The notes: generated from the letters alone by a model not told the origin. Positions 1 through 8,498 are shown, numbered from the stretch's first letter. The stretch is 64,000 nucleotides of DNA from Frigoriflavimonas asaccharolytica (GCF_013294015.1 NZ_JABSNO010000011.1:1-64000), one strand, 5' to 3'. A program made the numbers and translations.

Positions 1-92
1 TCCGTGATAACTTTAACTTGGAATCAAAAATTCCAGAAAATATCAATATTAAAATTTTAGAAATTGAAAATCATAGTGTTTTTAAGCGCTGA
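1..92 (+). CDS. 3' end of an unidentified gene (partial)
   Basis: A reading frame enters from the left edge (first full codon at position 3) and closes with TGA at 90-92, giving about 29 residues that end in NHSVFKR. There is not enough protein to assign a family. Its last 11 bases overlap a short minus-strand frame (82-210), so the two cannot both be intact ordinary genes without converging closely. An open frame of this length can occur by chance, so confidence is low. Confidence 0.3.
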   Translation, partial: RDNFNLESKIPENINIKILEIENHSVFKR

Positions 93-210
93 CTAGATAA
101 ATAAAATGCAAATTTGGGTTGAAGCATTTTTTCCAAATTTGAAATTTAGAAAGCATCTTTCCACTTTCGCGGTAAAAATCTTTTTGAACAATCGAGTTTT
201 CAGACATCAT
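82..210 (-). pseudogene. Possible N-terminal remnant of a serine-acetyltransferase-like protein
   Basis: The minus strand reads 42 codons from tandem ATGs at 205-210 to TAA at 82-84. The peptide contains VQKDFYRESGKMLSKFQIWK followed by a CFNPNLHFIYL stretch. That start looks like capsular or serine O-acetyltransferases, where a short helical N-terminus precedes the left-handed beta-helix. No hexapeptide repeats follow before the stop, so if the resemblance is real this is a truncated leftover. A TAACTTTG box (212-219, minus) lies directly upstream. It could equally be a small unrelated ORF; I identified it by eye only. Confidence 0.35.
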
Positions 211-339
211 ACAAAGTTAAATGTTTTTATATTAAATTTTCCATGCTCAAAAAATTTTTAGATTTTCCTTAATGTATCTTAAATCTTTCTTAATGGTAAA
301 AAAAAATCATCTTAATTCTCTGAAATTTCCAATTATTTA

Positions 340-1506
340 TTACAATTCATCAATAATTTTAACAATAGTTTTTACAGAATTTTCAAGGTTAAAAGGCATT
401 TCATATTCTGATAAATTTTCAGAATATTTCTCAAAACTTTCCGGATTTTCAAGTGCTTTTTTCATTCCCAAATAAATTCCTTCTTCAGAATTTTCTACAA
501 TTAATCCCAGTTTTCCATCTTTCAACATTTCTTTTACGCCAGAAACATCAGTTGCAATGATGTTCTTTTTTAAAGTGATGGCTTCAAATAAAACCGTCGG
601 AAAACCTTCATACCGCGAACTTAAAATATAAAAATCTGCATTTTTAAAATAAGGATAAGGATTGTCTGTAAAGCCAAAAAGCGTAGAAGTTTCGGTAACG
701 TTCAGTTCTTTTTGCAAATTTTTGATGTTTTCAAAATCATAACCATCACCCAAAATTTCTATTTTATGCAGAAAACCTTCATCCAATAATTTTTTATGAA
801 TTTTCAGCAATCGATCAAATCCCTTTTGCGGAAAAACCGTTCCAACCGAAACGAAAATCGGAACTTCCGACTTCCGACTCCCATCTTCCAATTTCGGACT
901 TCCAATTTCCGCTTTCCTCAAAATCTCCTCCGTATCCAAAGCATTATAAATTCTTACAATCTTATCTTTTTCCGTATCATTCTCGGCTAAAACTTCAAAA
1001 TCTTGCTCAATTTTTTCAGAAATGACCATTATTTTATCAAAACCAAAAAATTTTCTGATTTCAGAATCGGTGTAATTGTGAAATTCAGTTTTCTTCAAAT
1101 CATTGTGAATCCAAATCAATTTTTTCGAAGATTTCTGGGGTGAATTTAGAATTTCGTCTCGAAAGCCATGAATTGCAGCAAATTCAACATCATACTTTTT
1201 CCCTTTTAAAATAAATTGATAAAGCAAAGCCGGAAACAACTTTAAAACCTTCTGATAAATCACCCGAAAAGCTTTCAGTGGAATATCTTGCAAACGATTG
1301 GTGGTAATCATTTCGCCTTTATTCAAATACAAAATTTTGATCCAACTCGGAACTTCAGCTAAATATTTCCCAGAATATAAATTTAATAAAAGATCAATTT
1401 CATATTTGTCTTTTGGTACATTTTTTAGAAAAGTAACCAATACTTTTTCTGCTCCGCCATGACGAAGAGAACCAATTCTGATGAGGATTTTCTTTTTGTT
1501 TTCCAC
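340..1506 (-). CDS. Glycosyltransferase family 4 with heptamer repeat in its linker
   Basis: This 388-residue protein has GT-B architecture. The N-terminal Rossmann half carries the HGGAEK signature near residue 17. The C-terminal half starts at FVSVGTVFPQKGFDRL and ends in the donor-binding EX7E region (YEGFPTVLFEA, about residues 302-312). It probably transfers a sugar from a nucleotide donor to the growing polysaccharide on the cytoplasmic side. It is the last gene of the minus-strand block, 4 bp after the acyltransferase stop. The linker between the two halves contains a seven-residue repeat (GSPKLED then GSRKSEV) encoded by a heptamer DNA array. The paralogue at 2071-3237 has a shorter linker at the same place. 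Donor and acceptor cannot be read from sequence. Confidence 0.9.
   Translation of the reverse strand: MENKKKILIRIGSLRHGGAEKVLVTFLKNVPKDKYEIDLLLNLYSGKYLAEVPSWIKILYLNKGEMITTNRLQDIPLKAFRVIYQKVLKLFPALLYQFILKGKKYDVEFAAIHGFRDEILNSPQKSSKKLIWIHNDLKKTEFHNYTDSEIRKFFGFDKIMVISEKIEQDFEVLAENDTEKDKIVRIYNALDTEEILRKAEIGSPKLEDGSRKSEVPIFVSVGTVFPQKGFDRLLKIHKKLLDEGFLHKIEILGDGYDFENIKNLQKELNVTETSTLFGFTDNPYPYFKNADFYILSSRYEGFPTVLFEAITLKKNIIATDVSGVKEMLKDGKLGLIVENSEEGIYLGMKKALENPESFEKYSENLSEYEMPFNLENSVKTIVKIIDEL
862..910 (-). repeat. Seven degenerate heptamers, (GGAAGTC)n type, inside a glycosyltransferase gene
   Basis: Read on the minus strand these 49 bp divide into seven heptamers: GGAAATT, GGAAGTC, CGAAATT, GGAAGAT, GGGAGTC, GGAAGTC, GGAAGTT. 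They encode the interdomain linker of the GT4 enzyme at 340-1506. Because 7 is not a multiple of 3, three units give a seven-residue peptide period, and gain or loss of one unit would shift the frame. Confidence 0.8.
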
Positions 1507-1510
1507 AGAA

Positions 1511-2074
1511 TTATCTTACCGGTTTATAAACATGAGGCAGATTTTCTTTAATATAAGCATCTAAATTCGGGCGAATTTCCTCTAATTCTCGTGGATACAT
1601 CACATTGTTTTTTAGAGCTTTATCGCCATATTCTTCGATGGTACAAATAAATTTCGCCGGTGTTCCTGCAAAAACCGAATTTGGTGGCGTAGAAGAATTC
1701 AGCACAGAACCTGCTCCCAAAATACAATTATCGCCCATTTCAACTCCAGGAAGAATCGTGCAATTATTTCCTATGAAACAGTTTTTTCCAATTTTTATTC
1801 GTCCAAAATTACGGACGTCTCGGTATTTTTCCATAGAACGAATGGTGTACATTGCACCATCATGATTGATAAATGTACAATTTGCCGTTATTTTTGTGCG
1901 GTCACCGATTTCTATTAAGTAAGGTTCAGATCCAAATTTGGGTGCTTCGATGAAAATGACCCCTTTACCAACTTTCAAACCGCGTTTTTTGCACATTTCG
2001 ATGTAAGATTTATCACGAAATTCTGTGCGAATGTTATGAAGTTTCAGAAAAATTCTATAGATTAAATTCATCAT
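1511..2074 (-). CDS. Hexapeptide-repeat (LbH) acyltransferase
   Basis: This 187-residue protein belongs to the left-handed beta-helix acyltransferases (maltose/serine/capsule O-acetyltransferase type). Hexapeptide turns are visible in IGDRTKITANCTFINHDG, IGKNCFIGNNCTILPGVEMG and NCILGAGSVL. The FINHDG histidine is in the usual catalytic position, and NSVFAGTPAKFICTIEEY is the usual C-terminal cap. It probably O-acetylates a sugar of the polysaccharide using acetyl-CoA. Its start overlaps the stop of the upstream glycosyltransferase by 4 bp (ATGA), which indicates translational coupling. The exact acceptor is unknown. Confidence 0.88.
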   Translation of the reverse strand: MMNLIYRIFLKLHNIRTEFRDKSYIEMCKKRGLKVGKGVIFIEAPKFGSEPYLIEIGDRTKITANCTFINHDGAMYTIRSMEKYRDVRNFGRIKIGKNCFIGNNCTILPGVEMGDNCILGAGSVLNSSTPPNSVFAGTPAKFICTIEEYGDKALKNNVMYPRELEEIRPNLDAYIKENLPHVYKPVR

Positions 2075-3237
2075 TTCGTTTTTGCTAAATTAAGTAAGAT
2101 TTCTTCAATTTCATTAAATATTTTTTGATTGTCGAATTCTTTTTCAATGTCTTTTAAATTCTCTTTCAAGTCCGAAATTAAGTTTTTACTGGTAAGAAAT
2201 TCTTTCATTGCAGCATACATTTCTTCCGTTTTATAATCGATGAGGTAGCCCGTTTTTCTATCTTTAATCATGTTTTCTACATCTCCAACTTTGGTTGCAA
2301 TAATCGGTTTTTGCAAAATTAAAGCTTCTGCAATGACCAAAGGCCAAGCTTCGGATTCGGAAGGCATAATGAAAAAATCTGCATTTTTCAGATAAGGATA
2401 TGGATTCATTTTATTTCCCGCAAAAATAAAAGTTTTTTCGACGCCTAATTTTTTCTGTTGCGCCAAAAGATTCGGCAATTCTTCTCCATCTCCAATGATA
2501 TAAATGGAATGTTCAAAACCTTCATTGATGAGTTGGGAATGTGCGTCCATCAATTTGTGATACCCTTTTCTGGTGTGCAATCTTCCCACGGAAACAAAAA
2601 CTGGACTTTTTGGAAAATCCGTGATTCTTTCTTCTGCTTTTTTCTTAATTTCTTCAATCGGAATGGCATTGATAATCACACTTTCCTTTGGATATTGAAG
2701 ATTTGGATAGACTTCGTGCATGATTTTTTCAATCTTTTCTGAACAGTAAATCATGTGATCAAACTGCGGAAAATGTTTTAAAATATCTGGAACTAACGGT
2801 TGTAATTTGGGCAAATCGATTTCCGAATGAAACCAACCGATTTTTTTAGATTTCTTGTTGGTAGAATTTAAAACCGGTTCAAAATCATTGTAAGTCATCG
2901 CGATTTCGATGTCGTATTCGTCTTTTAAATACTCTTTATCAATTATTTGCGGATTTTTTTGAAGTTTTTCTAGTTTCGTTTTTCTTTTTAAAAGTTGAAA
3001 TTTTTGAAGTAAAATATTTTTAGAAAAATCTTCTTTTCCATCCGTTAAATATACTTTTCTTACATGGGCAGGAAATTCGTTTCGCAATTCGCCTTGGTTT
3101 AAATTGAGAAGAACCGTCATTTCAAATTTATCCTGATTTAAATTATTCAAAACACTTAACATCACCTTTTCTACACCACCCATTTCCATTGAACGGTGGC
3201 GAAATATTATTTTTATTTTTTTGGTAGATTGAGTCAT
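2071..3237 (-). CDS. Glycosyltransferase family 4
   Basis: This 388-residue GT-B enzyme is a paralogue of the gene at 340-1506. The acceptor half begins with the GGVEKVMLSVLNNL signature, and the donor half contains FVSVGRLHTRKGYHKLMDAH and the EX7E-like segment SESEAWPLVIAEALIL near the C-terminus. The interdomain linker (EERITDFPKSP) lacks the seven-residue repeat of its paralogue, so it serves as the uninserted reference. It lies 7 bp downstream of the GT2 gene in block A. It is expected to act on the cytoplasmic face in polysaccharide assembly; sugar specificity cannot be inferred. Confidence 0.9.
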   Translation of the reverse strand: MTQSTKKIKIIFRHRSMEMGGVEKVMLSVLNNLNQDKFEMTVLLNLNQGELRNEFPAHVRKVYLTDGKEDFSKNILLQKFQLLKRKTKLEKLQKNPQIIDKEYLKDEYDIEIAMTYNDFEPVLNSTNKKSKKIGWFHSEIDLPKLQPLVPDILKHFPQFDHMIYCSEKIEKIMHEVYPNLQYPKESVIINAIPIEEIKKKAEERITDFPKSPVFVSVGRLHTRKGYHKLMDAHSQLINEGFEHSIYIIGDGEELPNLLAQQKKLGVEKTFIFAGNKMNPYPYLKNADFFIMPSESEAWPLVIAEALILQKPIIATKVGDVENMIKDRKTGYLIDYKTEEMYAAMKEFLTSKNLISDLKENLKDIEKEFDNQKIFNEIEEILLNLAKTK

Positions 3238-3244
3238 TTATTTT

Positions 3245-4081
3245 TTAAAAAAGCGATTGAAATAAGATTTTTAGTTTCTTTTTAATTCGATAAGGAATGG
3301 AATTTTGGTACGTCAATAAATTGAAAATTTCTGCAGAAGAACTAAACTCGGTTGGTATTTTTTTTCCATTAATGCTTGTCAATTTTCTTCTTTGCATCGC
3401 ATTCCAGATAACTTTTGCCCAATATTCGTAAGATGTTTTCTTGTGATCATTTTGCGAAATTCCACCAGAATGCGTTCGGTACAAATAATTGGTTTCATCA
3501 ATGAAAATTACTTTCCCTTTCTCGTATAATTTTAAATATAAATCTTGATCTTCAGAAATTTTGAGTTCCGTATTCATTTTTTCTGTACTTGAATAAATTT
3601 CTTTACTAAAACACACGAAATGAGCAATTTGAACAGGATAATTAAAAAAATACTTATCGTTATTTTGAACTTGATTGGCAGATTTAAAGGGAGAAATTGC
3701 TTGTAGATTCTCATCACAAGACATAAATCTGGAATAGGTGAGCGCTACTTTTTTATCTTTTTTGAAAATTTCAATGCTTTTTTCAATCGCAGTCGGAAGA
3801 ATCGCATCATCTGGATCTACATAACCGACAATTTCGCCATTTGCTAATTCTATAAGTTTACTTTTTGTAAATCCAACACCTTGATTTTTAGTGTTCTCAA
3901 AAAATTTGAAACGATTATCTCCTTCAATAATTTTTTTAACTAAAGTTTTTTCGTTCTCATTTGAAGCATCATCCAAAATAATGGCTTCCCAATTTTCATA
4001 GCTTTGTTTCAATAAAGAATCATAGCAATCTTTAAAATATTTAGCATTATTAAAATGAGCGATGAGAACAGAAAATTTCAT
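3245..4081 (-). CDS. Glycosyltransferase family 2
   Basis: This 278-residue protein has a GT-A fold. It begins with FSVLIAHFNNAKYFKDCYDS, has the nucleotide-binding DDASNE motif near residue 37, and a metal-binding DPDD around residue 92. A later DQDLYLKLYEKG segment fits the catalytic-base region of GT2 enzymes. There is no transmembrane segment, so it should be soluble or peripheral. It lies 1 bp after the LbH acyltransferase and 7 bp before the next glycosyltransferase in block A. Donor and linkage are unknown. Confidence 0.9.
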   Translation of the reverse strand: MKFSVLIAHFNNAKYFKDCYDSLLKQSYENWEAIILDDASNENEKTLVKKIIEGDNRFKFFENTKNQGVGFTKSKLIELANGEIVGYVDPDDAILPTAIEKSIEIFKKDKKVALTYSRFMSCDENLQAISPFKSANQVQNNDKYFFNYPVQIAHFVCFSKEIYSSTEKMNTELKISEDQDLYLKLYEKGKVIFIDETNYLYRTHSGGISQNDHKKTSYEYWAKVIWNAMQRRKLTSINGKKIPTEFSSSAEIFNLLTYQNSIPYRIKKKLKILFQSLF

Positions 4082-4082
4082 T

Positions 4083-4631
4083 TTAATATGTTTTTATGTT
4101 CAATTCTTGTTGATTTAAAACGGTAGAATTAGCTGGAATATCTTTGTGAATTACGCAACCCGCACCAATAATGCAATTGTCTCCAATCGTAACGCCTTTT
4201 AAAACAACTACATTGCTGCCTAACCAACAATTTTTGCCGATTACAATTGGCGCGGTTGTAAATTCTGAGTGAGAAACCGATAATCCATTTTCATTCCGTA
4301 CATAAGAATGATTGTGATCGTAGAGTTTTACATTTTCGCCAAACAGTGTGTTTTCGCCGATGGAAATGCTCTCTAAGCAGTTGATAGAACAATGGTTATT
4401 AAAAAAAACCTTATTTCCTATTGTTAATTTTGCTTTGTCTTGTAAAATGATGTGAATGTAATTGCGAAAAGAAACATGGTCTCCGATAGAAAATTTAGCA
4501 ATGTTTTTATAGATAATAAATTGATTGTTAATACCTAATTTAAATTGATTACCAAGAAAAATAGAAGGATGTTTATTTAAAATATCTCTCTGTTTTTTTC
4601 GTTGAAATTTTTCAATTAAGGCAGTTATCAT
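4083..4631 (-). CDS. LbH acyltransferase, first gene of block A (start revised)
   Basis: The frame is open upstream to 4871, but that extension overlaps the methyltransferase on the other strand and encodes no recognisable domain. I place the start at the ATG at 4629-4631 (MITALIEKFQRKK), giving 182 residues, because a TATCTTTG promoter box lies just upstream at 4655-4662. Hexapeptide repeats run through the middle (IGNKVFFNNHC, IGENTLFGENVKLYDHNHSY, IGKNCWLGSNVVVLKGVTIG, CIIGAGCVIHKDIPANS). The DHNH histidine is typical of galactoside/maltose-type O-acetyltransferases. It probably acetylates a polysaccharide sugar. Confidence 0.85.
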   Translation of the reverse strand: MITALIEKFQRKKQRDILNKHPSIFLGNQFKLGINNQFIIYKNIAKFSIGDHVSFRNYIHIILQDKAKLTIGNKVFFNNHCSINCLESISIGENTLFGENVKLYDHNHSYVRNENGLSVSHSEFTTAPIVIGKNCWLGSNVVVLKGVTIGDNCIIGAGCVIHKDIPANSTVLNQQELNIKTY

Positions 4632-4654
4632 TAATGTTTTGTTGGATTGAAAAT

Positions 4655-4662
4655 CAAAGATA
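4655..4662 (-). promoter_or_regulatory. Bacteroidota -7 box for block A
   Basis: The minus strand reads TATCTTTG, matching TAnnTTTG, 23 bp upstream of the revised ATG at 4631. I see no clear TTTG -33 element at the usual distance. It is arranged back to back with the plus-strand box at 4695-4702. Confidence 0.55.
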
Positions 4663-4694
4663 CGGAGATTTTTAAAAATCATTAGAATTTTACC

Positions 4695-4702
4695 TATTTT
4701 TG
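4695..4702 (+). promoter_or_regulatory. Bacteroidota -7 box for block B
   Basis: TATTTTTG matches TAnnTTTG. Transcription would start near 4709, leaving only about 10 bases before the GTG start at 4720, so the first message would have an almost absent leader. The -33 element is weak. Confidence 0.55.
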
Positions 4703-4719
4703 CAAAATAAAAAAACACC

Positions 4720-5490
4720 GTGAGCGAATTAAAAAGAGTGGCGAAAACCTTGATTGGATATATAAAACGACCAGATTTATATCCAGAGTTGGGCAGGAAA
4801 ATCATTAAAAATATTTTTAATAGACAATCAGCTTTTAAGGGTAAGGAAAAAACAAATTTATGGGCTTCCAAAATCGCAATCAGCCAAGAGAATGCGATTG
4901 AAAATTTATTTAAAATGCCTTTCGAAAGTTTTAAACAAAAATTTTCTGTAGATTTTCTTGAAGCAGAAAAAGCTCAAAATAATTGTCCTATAAAAATGGG
5001 CGGCGCCGGAGCTTTGGAATTATTATATTCAGCTTGTGAGTTTACGCAGGCGAAAAGTGTTGTGGAAACAGGCGTAGCTTATGGTTGGAGTTCTTTTGCT
5101 TCTTTGCAATCTCTAGAGAAAAGAAACGGAACGTTATACAGTTCAGATATGCCTTATTTAGGACAAGATGGAGATCAATTTGTTGGTTGTATCGTACCAG
5201 AAAAATTGAGGAAAAACTGGAAACTTTTTCGCCATGCAGATCGAGAATCTTTACCAAAAATTTTGAAAGAAACCCAAAAAATAGACGTTGTCCATTACGA
5301 TTCCGACAAATCTTATGAGGGCATGAAATGGGCTTATGAAACACTATATGCGCCACTGAAAATAGGTGGGGTTTTTATTTCTGATGATATTAATGACAAT
5401 TCTGCATTTCAAGATTTTTGCGAGTCTAAAAATATACAACCCACAGTTGTAGATTTTGAGGGGAAATATGTGGGTATTTTTGTAAAATAG
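4720..5490 (+). CDS. Class I SAM-dependent methyltransferase (Methyltransf_24 type)
   Basis: This 256-residue protein starts at GTG 4720. A Rossmann SAM-binding motif is visible at VVETGVAYGWSSFASLQSL (about residue 112), an acidic motif II at LYSSDMPYLG, and a DVVHYDSDKSYEGM segment resembling the metal/substrate-binding aspartates of this clan. It is followed by GGVFISDDI. It probably O-methylates a small molecule or sugar. It is the first gene of block B, 7 bp before the FkbH-like gene, so methylation of the acyl group loaded on the nearby carrier protein is a reasonable but unproven idea. Confidence 0.8.
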   Translation: MSELKRVAKTLIGYIKRPDLYPELGRKIIKNIFNRQSAFKGKEKTNLWASKIAISQENAIENLFKMPFESFKQKFSVDFLEAEKAQNNCPIKMGGAGALELLYSACEFTQAKSVVETGVAYGWSSFASLQSLEKRNGTLYSSDMPYLGQDGDQFVGCIVPEKLRKNWKLFRHADRESLPKILKETQKIDVVHYDSDKSYEGMKWAYETLYAPLKIGGVFISDDINDNSAFQDFCESKNIQPTVVDFEGKYVGIFVK

Positions 5491-5497
5491 AAATACT

Positions 5498-7222
5498 ATG
5501 CATCCAACATTTTCTGAACTTAAAAAAGTTTTAAAACAAAACACAGAAGGTTTAAAAAAAATAAGAGTTGCTCTTTTAGGAGATACGGCAACGCAATTTT
5601 TGAATGTTGCTTTAAAAGGAACTGCAATAAATTCTGGATTTGAACTCGAAATTTTTGAAGCAGATTTCGGCCAAATTTCTCGTCAAGTTTTAGATCCTAC
5701 TTCGGAGTTTTATGAATTTGAAGCCGATTATGCCATCATTTTTGAATCTTCTCATAAATTATTGAGTTCGTATTATAAACAGTACGATTCTCAATTGTCA
5801 TTTGCAGAAAACAAAATACACTACATCGAAGAGATGTATCAAACGATACAAAGTAGAATAAAAAGCAGGATATTATTCTGTAATTTTCCGGGAATTGACA
5901 ATCAAGTTTTTGGTAATTTTTCTCATAAAGTAGAATCATCATTTGTTTTTCAACAGCAGAAAATTAATTATTTACTATCTGAATTAGCCCTAAAAAAGGA
6001 AAACCTTTTTATTGTAGATTTGGTTTCTATTCAGAATAAATGGGGAAGAAACGCTATGTTTTCGCCAAATATTTACATCAATACCGAAATGGTTTTGTCG
6101 CTAGATATTCTGCCAATTGTTGCACAAGATATGATGGGAATTATCTCTTCTTTGGAAGGGAAATTCAAAAAATGTCTGATTTTAGATTTGGACAATACAA
6201 CTTGGGGTGGAATTATTGGTGATGACGGTTTAGAAAATATACAAATCGGAAGTTTGGGAATTGGGAAGGCATTTTCTGAATTTCAATATTGGGCAAAAGC
6301 ATTGCAGAAACGAGGCGTAATTCTCGCGATTTGTAGCAAAAATGATGAAGACAAAGCTAAAGAACCTTTTGAAAAGCACCCAGAAATGGTCTTGAAAATG
6401 GAAGATATTGCTGTTTTTGTGGCTAATTGGGAAAATAAAGCAGATAATATTAGAAAAATTCAAAATATTTTGAATATCGGGTTAGATTCTATGGTTTTTT
6501 TAGATGACAATCCGTTTGAAAGAAATTTGGTAAGAGAAAATTTACCAGAAGTTTGCGTACCAGAATTGCCAGAAGATCCAGCAGATTATTTGGAATATAT
6601 TTATGGATTAAATCTTTTTGAAACGGCAAGTTTCTCGGAAAATGATGCAGAAAGAACCAAGCAATACCAAATAGAAGCCGAAAGAAATGTAGCATTTGAG
6701 AGTTTTACCAACGTAGAAGATTTCTTGAAAAATTTGGAAATGATTTCTGATGTTGAAGCATTTAGCAATTTTTCTAAACCACGAGTTTCACAATTAACGC
6801 AACGTTCTAATCAATTCAATTTAAGAACTGTAAGATTTACGGAGCAAGAAATTGATGAGGTGATGAAATCTGAAAATCATTTTTCGCTCTCTTTTACTTT
6901 GAATGATAGATACGGCGAAAACGGACTTATTTGCGCTGTGATTTTAGAAAAAATAGACGAAAAATCATTGTTCATCAATACTTGGTTGATGAGTTGCCGT
7001 GTTTTGAAAAGAGGAATGGAAAATTTTACCTTAAATAAAATTGTAGAACTCGCTAAAAAGAATGGTTTTGAACAAATTATTGGAGAATATTTACCAACGG
7101 CAAAAAATCAAATGGTAGAGAATCATTACGAAAAACTAGGATTTACTGTTGATGAAAATAATTGGAAACTTACAGTAGAAAATTTTGAACCAACAGAAGT
7201 CTATATAACCACAAAAAACTAA
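5498..7222 (+). CDS. FkbH-like HAD-IIIC acyl-activating enzyme
   Basis: This 574-residue protein has three parts: an N-terminal alpha/beta domain (about 1-215) of the kind seen in long Bacteroides FkbH homologues, a HAD domain with the nucleophile motif LDLDNTTWGG (about 227-236), a CSKND segment (about 278) and FLDDNPFERNLV (about 334-345), and a C-terminal GNAT-like domain (about 400-570). Characterised FkbH enzymes take 1,3-bisphosphoglycerate and load D-glycerate onto a carrier protein instead of acting as free phosphatases. An acyl carrier protein gene follows after 7 bp, which supports this function. The loaded acyl group cannot be proven from sequence. Confidence 0.88.
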   Translation: MHPTFSELKKVLKQNTEGLKKIRVALLGDTATQFLNVALKGTAINSGFELEIFEADFGQISRQVLDPTSEFYEFEADYAIIFESSHKLLSSYYKQYDSQLSFAENKIHYIEEMYQTIQSRIKSRILFCNFPGIDNQVFGNFSHKVESSFVFQQQKINYLLSELALKKENLFIVDLVSIQNKWGRNAMFSPNIYINTEMVLSLDILPIVAQDMMGIISSLEGKFKKCLILDLDNTTWGGIIGDDGLENIQIGSLGIGKAFSEFQYWAKALQKRGVILAICSKNDEDKAKEPFEKHPEMVLKMEDIAVFVANWENKADNIRKIQNILNIGLDSMVFLDDNPFERNLVRENLPEVCVPELPEDPADYLEYIYGLNLFETASFSENDAERTKQYQIEAERNVAFESFTNVEDFLKNLEMISDVEAFSNFSKPRVSQLTQRSNQFNLRTVRFTEQEIDEVMKSENHFSLSFTLNDRYGENGLICAVILEKIDEKSLFINTWLMSCRVLKRGMENFTLNKIVELAKKNGFEQIIGEYLPTAKNQMVENHYEKLGFTVDENNWKLTVENFEPTEVYITTKN

Positions 7223-7229
7223 AAAAATT

Positions 7230-7472
7230 ATGACCAACGAAGAAATTTTAGCAAAACTTAGCGCAATTTTCATAGAAGAATTAGACAATGAAGAAATTTT
7301 ACTTTCCGAAGAAACTACCGCAGAAGATATAGAAGAATGGGATTCTTTGTCGCATATTCATTTGGTGGTAGCTATAGAGAAAGCTTTCAGCATCCGTTTT
7401 GCGTCCGCAGAAATCCAAAGTTGGAATAATCTAGGTGAAATGATAAATTCTATTGCCGCCAAAACGAACTAG
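7230..7472 (+). CDS. Stand-alone acyl carrier protein
   Basis: This 80-residue acidic protein has the phosphopantetheine site EEWDSLSH with Ser39. Helices on both sides and a hydrophobic C-terminal helix match the carrier-protein fold. It is not the housekeeping fatty-acid AcpP: the attachment motif is WDSLSH rather than the DSLD type usual there, and it sits directly after the FkbH-like gene. It would carry the acyl group loaded by FkbH. The next gene's ATG starts immediately after its TAG stop (7470-7472), so all three are translated together. Confidence 0.92.
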   Translation: MTNEEILAKLSAIFIEELDNEEILLSEETTAEDIEEWDSLSHIHLVVAIEKAFSIRFASAEIQSWNNLGEMINSIAAKTN

Positions 7473-8378
7473 ATGGAAAATTATATTGAATATATAATTG
7501 ATAGCATAGAACGTAAAAACCCGAGCCATAGCAAAAAATTAAAAGAAAACCTGAAAGATTTGGGTGAAGAGTATTTTAATTTAGCCAATCCATTTTACGA
7601 AAAGTATGAGGAATATTTAAAATCTCAGCAATTAACTTTAGATTATGGCGTAGATTTTTATCTGAAAATGATAGAAGCGATGCTAGATGAGCGTTTGGCT
7701 TTTATACAAAATGGACGCTATTCCAATACTTCTTTTGAAGAGGTAGAAAAAAACGTGTATGCTACGCCAGAAGTGATGTCTTACCATATGCACGGTTTGG
7801 TTTTAGCACAATTTCTATGGTTTGATCAATACGAACGGATAAAATTTTTCATAGATAATGTTTATAAATATTTTCTTTCGGGTAAAAATTATTTAGAAAT
7901 TGGAGGAGGACACGGTTTGTATATTTATAAAGCGGTAGAAATTTTGCCCATCGCTACTAAATTTGATTTGGTAGATATTAGCGAAAGTTCATTGAAAATA
8001 GCCAAAGGAATTTTAAATAATGATAAAATTAATTTTTATTTAAAAAATATTTTCGATTTCGCTAATGATGATGTCTACGATTTTATAACGATTGGGGAAG
8101 TTCTAGAACATGTAGAAAACCCTAAAGAATTGCTGATGAAAATTGGGAAACATTTGGCGAAAGATGGAGTTTGTTATATGACAACGCCTGTAAATGCGCC
8201 AATGATTGATCATATTTACCTGTTCAATAACGTGCAAGAAATTAGAAATTTAATCAATGAAGCTGGTTTTGAAATAATTGAAGAAAAAACAGTGATTTCA
8301 GAAAAAATAACACCGGAAAAAGCTGCGAAATTTAAAGTTCCTGTGATGTACGCTGCATTTATTAAAAAACAAGATTAA
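7473..8378 (+). CDS. Class I SAM-dependent methyltransferase next to the carrier protein
   Basis: This 301-residue protein has a helical N-terminal region of about 130 residues. A SAM-binding motif I follows (YLEIGGGHGLYIY, about 140-152), then FDLVDISESSLKIA as motif II and GEVLEHVENPKELL as motif IV/post-IV. It starts directly after the acyl carrier protein stop with no gap. In FK520-type pathways an O-methyltransferase acts on the glyceryl-derived group while it is bound to the carrier protein, and this placement suggests the same here. Methylation of a sugar is the alternative. Confidence 0.85.
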   Translation: MENYIEYIIDSIERKNPSHSKKLKENLKDLGEEYFNLANPFYEKYEEYLKSQQLTLDYGVDFYLKMIEAMLDERLAFIQNGRYSNTSFEEVEKNVYATPEVMSYHMHGLVLAQFLWFDQYERIKFFIDNVYKYFLSGKNYLEIGGGHGLYIYKAVEILPIATKFDLVDISESSLKIAKGILNNDKINFYLKNIFDFANDDVYDFITIGEVLEHVENPKELLMKIGKHLAKDGVCYMTTPVNAPMIDHIYLFNNVQEIRNLINEAGFEIIEEKTVISEKITPEKAAKFKVPVMYAAFIKKQD

Positions 8379-8498
8379 AAAGAGGGTAGATCAGTATTTT
8401 TATTCTTTATTAAATTACATACACTAATTAAAAAATGATGCGAAAAATGCTCTAATTCAGCTGAAATCGCTTTGCTACAAACCAAATAGAATCTATTT
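8379..8498. other. 120 bp gap before the MBOAT genes
   Basis: This AT-rich gap separates the carrier-protein genes from the membrane acyltransferase genes. I found no TAnnTTTG box with a proper -33 element, no rho-independent terminator and no small ORF of note. Read-through from the upstream genes is therefore the simplest reading. Confidence 0.5.

Noticed and set aside
4632-4871. Upstream extension of the minus-strand LbH acyltransferase frame
   Set aside because: It overlaps the methyltransferase start on the other strand, contains no acyltransferase features and lies upstream of the promoter box at 4655-4662.
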